From Roseiflexaceae bacterium (GTDB lineage Bacteria > Chloroflexota > Chloroflexia > Chloroflexales > Roseiflexaceae), in NCBI GenBank assembly GCA_947462525.1, contig CANHPK010000132.1:1-5586 (forward strand): a DNA stretch of 5,586 bases. Reading direction: 5' to 3'. Of the stretch, positions 4,763-5,586 are shown one piece after another (the stretch's first letter is position 1; each line of letters opens with the position of its first letter). Below the pieces are notes generated by a model. It did no database searches. It was given only the letters and a program-made list of their open reading frames with translations, and was not told the origin of the DNA. The translations under genes were made by a program, and so were the position numbers.

Positions 4763-4953
4763 GGGCGAGGTACGCCTCGCCCGAGGGTTGATTAGATACG
4801 TACGAGGTGTACCTCGCCCCTACGTCCATCGCCATGCACGTTGGTTTTCCGGGCGTGGGACCCCGTACCAGGGGTGATTAGATTCGGGCGCGGTGTACCT
4901 CGCCCTTGCCATCGCCATGCACGTTGGTTTTCCGGGCGAGGTGTACCTCGCCC
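4763..4953. repeat. Array of five related palindromes in two composite repeats
   Basis: Palindromic or near-palindromic 20-mers lie at 4763-4782 (GGGCGAGGTACGCCTCGCCC), 4800-4819 (left arm decayed), 4851-4869 (strongly decayed), 4886-4905 and 4934-4953 (GGGCGAGGTGTACCTCGCCC). Two kinds of spacer alternate: GGTTGATTAGAT or GGTGATTAGAT (about 4785 and 4872), and CCATCGCCATGCACGTTGG with TTTTC (4826-4849 and 4909-4932). The pattern is therefore two copies of a unit of about 85 bases (4763-4850 and 4851-4933) plus a terminal palindrome. There is no coding capacity that I believe. REP-like elements of this type can be spread by TnpA-REP (Y1) transposases, but none is encoded here. Confidence 0.8.
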
Positions 4954-4958
4954 TTGCC

Positions 4959-4986
4959 ATCGCCATGCACGCAGGTGCATGGCGAT
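4959..4986 (-). terminator. Hairpin at the 3' end of dgoD
   Basis: Perfect 12-bp arms ATCGCCATGCAC (4959-4970) and GTGCATGGCGAT (4975-4986) enclose GCAG. The hairpin overlaps the last base of the dgoD stop codon and has no T run after it on the minus strand. Its distal arm is the same CATCGCCATGCAC that recurs as spacer inside the adjacent palindrome array. Confidence 0.65.
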
Positions 4987-5586
4987 TACCACTCGGCGAC
5001 GGAGCCGTCTTTGTGGCGCCAGATGGGGTTCTTCCAGTTGTGGCCTTCTTTGGCTTTGGCGCGCACGTATTCTTCGTTGATTTCGATGCCCAAGCCAGGC
5101 CCGGTGGGGATTTTGACCATGCCGTTGTCGTACTTGAACACGGTCGGATCGACGAGATAGTCGAGCAGATCATTGCCCTTGTTGTAGTGGATGCCCAGGC
5201 TCTGCTCTTGGATAGTGGCGTTGTGGCAGGTGGCGTCGATTTGCAGACAGGCCGCCAGCGCTATCGGCCCGAGCGGGCAGTGTGGCGCCAGGGCGACGTC
5301 GTAGGCCTCCGCCATGGTGGCGATTTTTTTGCATTCGGTGATGCCGCCAGCGTGCGACAAATCGGGCTGAATGACGTCGACCAAGCCCTCGGCCAAGATG
5401 CGCTTGAAGTCCCAGCGCGAGAACAAGCGCTCACCCAAAGCGATCGGAATCGATGCGGTGTTCACAATATCGCGGATGGCCTCGTAGTTTTCGGACAAGA
5501 CCGGCTCTTCGATGAACAACAATTGATGCGGCTCGAGCGCGCGGGCCAGTACCTTGGCCATCGGCCGATGGACCCGACCGTGGAAG
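4986..5586 (-). CDS. dgoD: D-galactonate dehydratase, C-terminal part (enolase superfamily)
   Basis: The enzyme dehydrates D-galactonate to 2-dehydro-3-deoxy-D-galactonate in the DeLey-Doudoroff route of galactose use, in the cytoplasm with Mg2+. The window holds 199 residues, from FHGRVHRPMAKVLA to the end; the N-terminal capping domain and the start lie beyond the right edge. Counting from the E. coli enzyme (382 residues), the fragment is 184-382, with key residues in register without gaps: H185 in FHGRVH, metal ligands E209 (FIEEP) and E235 (LGER), D258 (QPDLSHAGG), H285 (APHCPLGP) and E310 (QEQ). The first metal ligand, D183, would be one codon off the window. The C-terminus, ending RHKDGSVAEW, is typical of DgoD rather than of other mandelate racemase-like dehydratases. 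The stop (TAA, 4988-4986) touches a hairpin. Any upstream sugar-acid operon is outside the window. Confidence 0.93.
   Translation of the reverse strand, partial: FHGRVHRPMAKVLARALEPHQLLFIEEPVLSENYEAIRDIVNTASIPIALGERLFSRWDFKRILAEGLVDVIQPDLSHAGGITECKKIATMAEAYDVALAPHCPLGPIALAACLQIDATCHNATIQEQSLGIHYNKGNDLLDYLVDPTVFKYDNGMVKIPTGPGLGIEINEEYVRAKAKEGHNWKNPIWRHKDGSVAEW

Noticed and set aside
4001..4877. Parallel plus-strand frames opposite both antitoxin genes
   Set aside because: They look alike only because the antitoxin genes are duplicated. They are antisense mirrors of an established family and the second runs into the palindrome array.
4763..4986. Possible CRISPR array
   Set aside because: The repeats are palindromes of variable quality with uneven spacing (35-51 bases), and the spacers themselves are repeated, which is the opposite of a CRISPR array. 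No cas gene is present.
4792..5173. Open frames through the palindrome array
   Set aside because: The translations are repeated low-complexity peptides generated by the DNA repeats and by a shadow frame of dgoD.

Overview
The window looks like an accessory stretch of a bacterial chromosome. The closest guess is a filamentous Chloroflexota-type organism. This rests on the mixed base composition, the intergenic palindromes of the form GGGCGAGGTRTACCTCGCCC (which I associate with such genomes), and the mix of VapBC, beta-repeat and secreted genes. It is an inference with modest confidence. No rRNA, tRNA, CRISPR array or recognisable transposase is present.

Layout. Bases 2-139 are the last 45 codons of an unidentified plus-strand gene. 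A strong hairpin (156-195) separates it from a convergent minus-strand gene (225-938) for a secreted, cysteine-containing, LamG-like beta-sandwich protein. A divergent intergenic region follows. Its plus-side promoter (TTGACA-17-TATATT) sits so close to the start codon at 1182 that the transcript is probably leaderless. It drives a two-gene operon: a ribbon-helix-helix protein (1182-1640) and a cytoplasmic beta-repeat protein of the DUF4097 'putative adhesin' type (1650-2435), closed by a 16-bp perfect hairpin. After about 300 bases of palindrome-rich non-coding DNA comes a second minus-strand secreted protein (2737-3378), a diverged, more AT-rich paralogue of the one at 225-938.

Bases 3540-4717 hold a VapBC-type toxin-antitoxin locus with a tandem duplication. 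The downstream copy is intact: antitoxin 3958-4260 and PIN toxin 3540-3974, overlapping by 17 nt. The upstream copy keeps a full antitoxin (4373-4681), but its toxin is a 33-codon remnant (4288-4389) that starts like the intact toxin and then loses almost the whole PIN domain. Both antitoxins have near-identical promoters with an imperfect palindrome over the -10 box, so the copies probably share autoregulation. Their amino-acid differences are concentrated in the predicted toxin-binding C-terminus.

Bases 4763-4953 form an array of five related palindromes in two composite repeats. It abuts a 12-bp hairpin that overlaps the stop codon of the last gene, the C-terminal 199 residues of D-galactonate dehydratase (dgoD, 4986-5586, minus), which runs off the right edge. 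Apart from dgoD, the genes are of accessory type (toxin-antitoxin, secreted paralogues, regulator plus beta-repeat protein).
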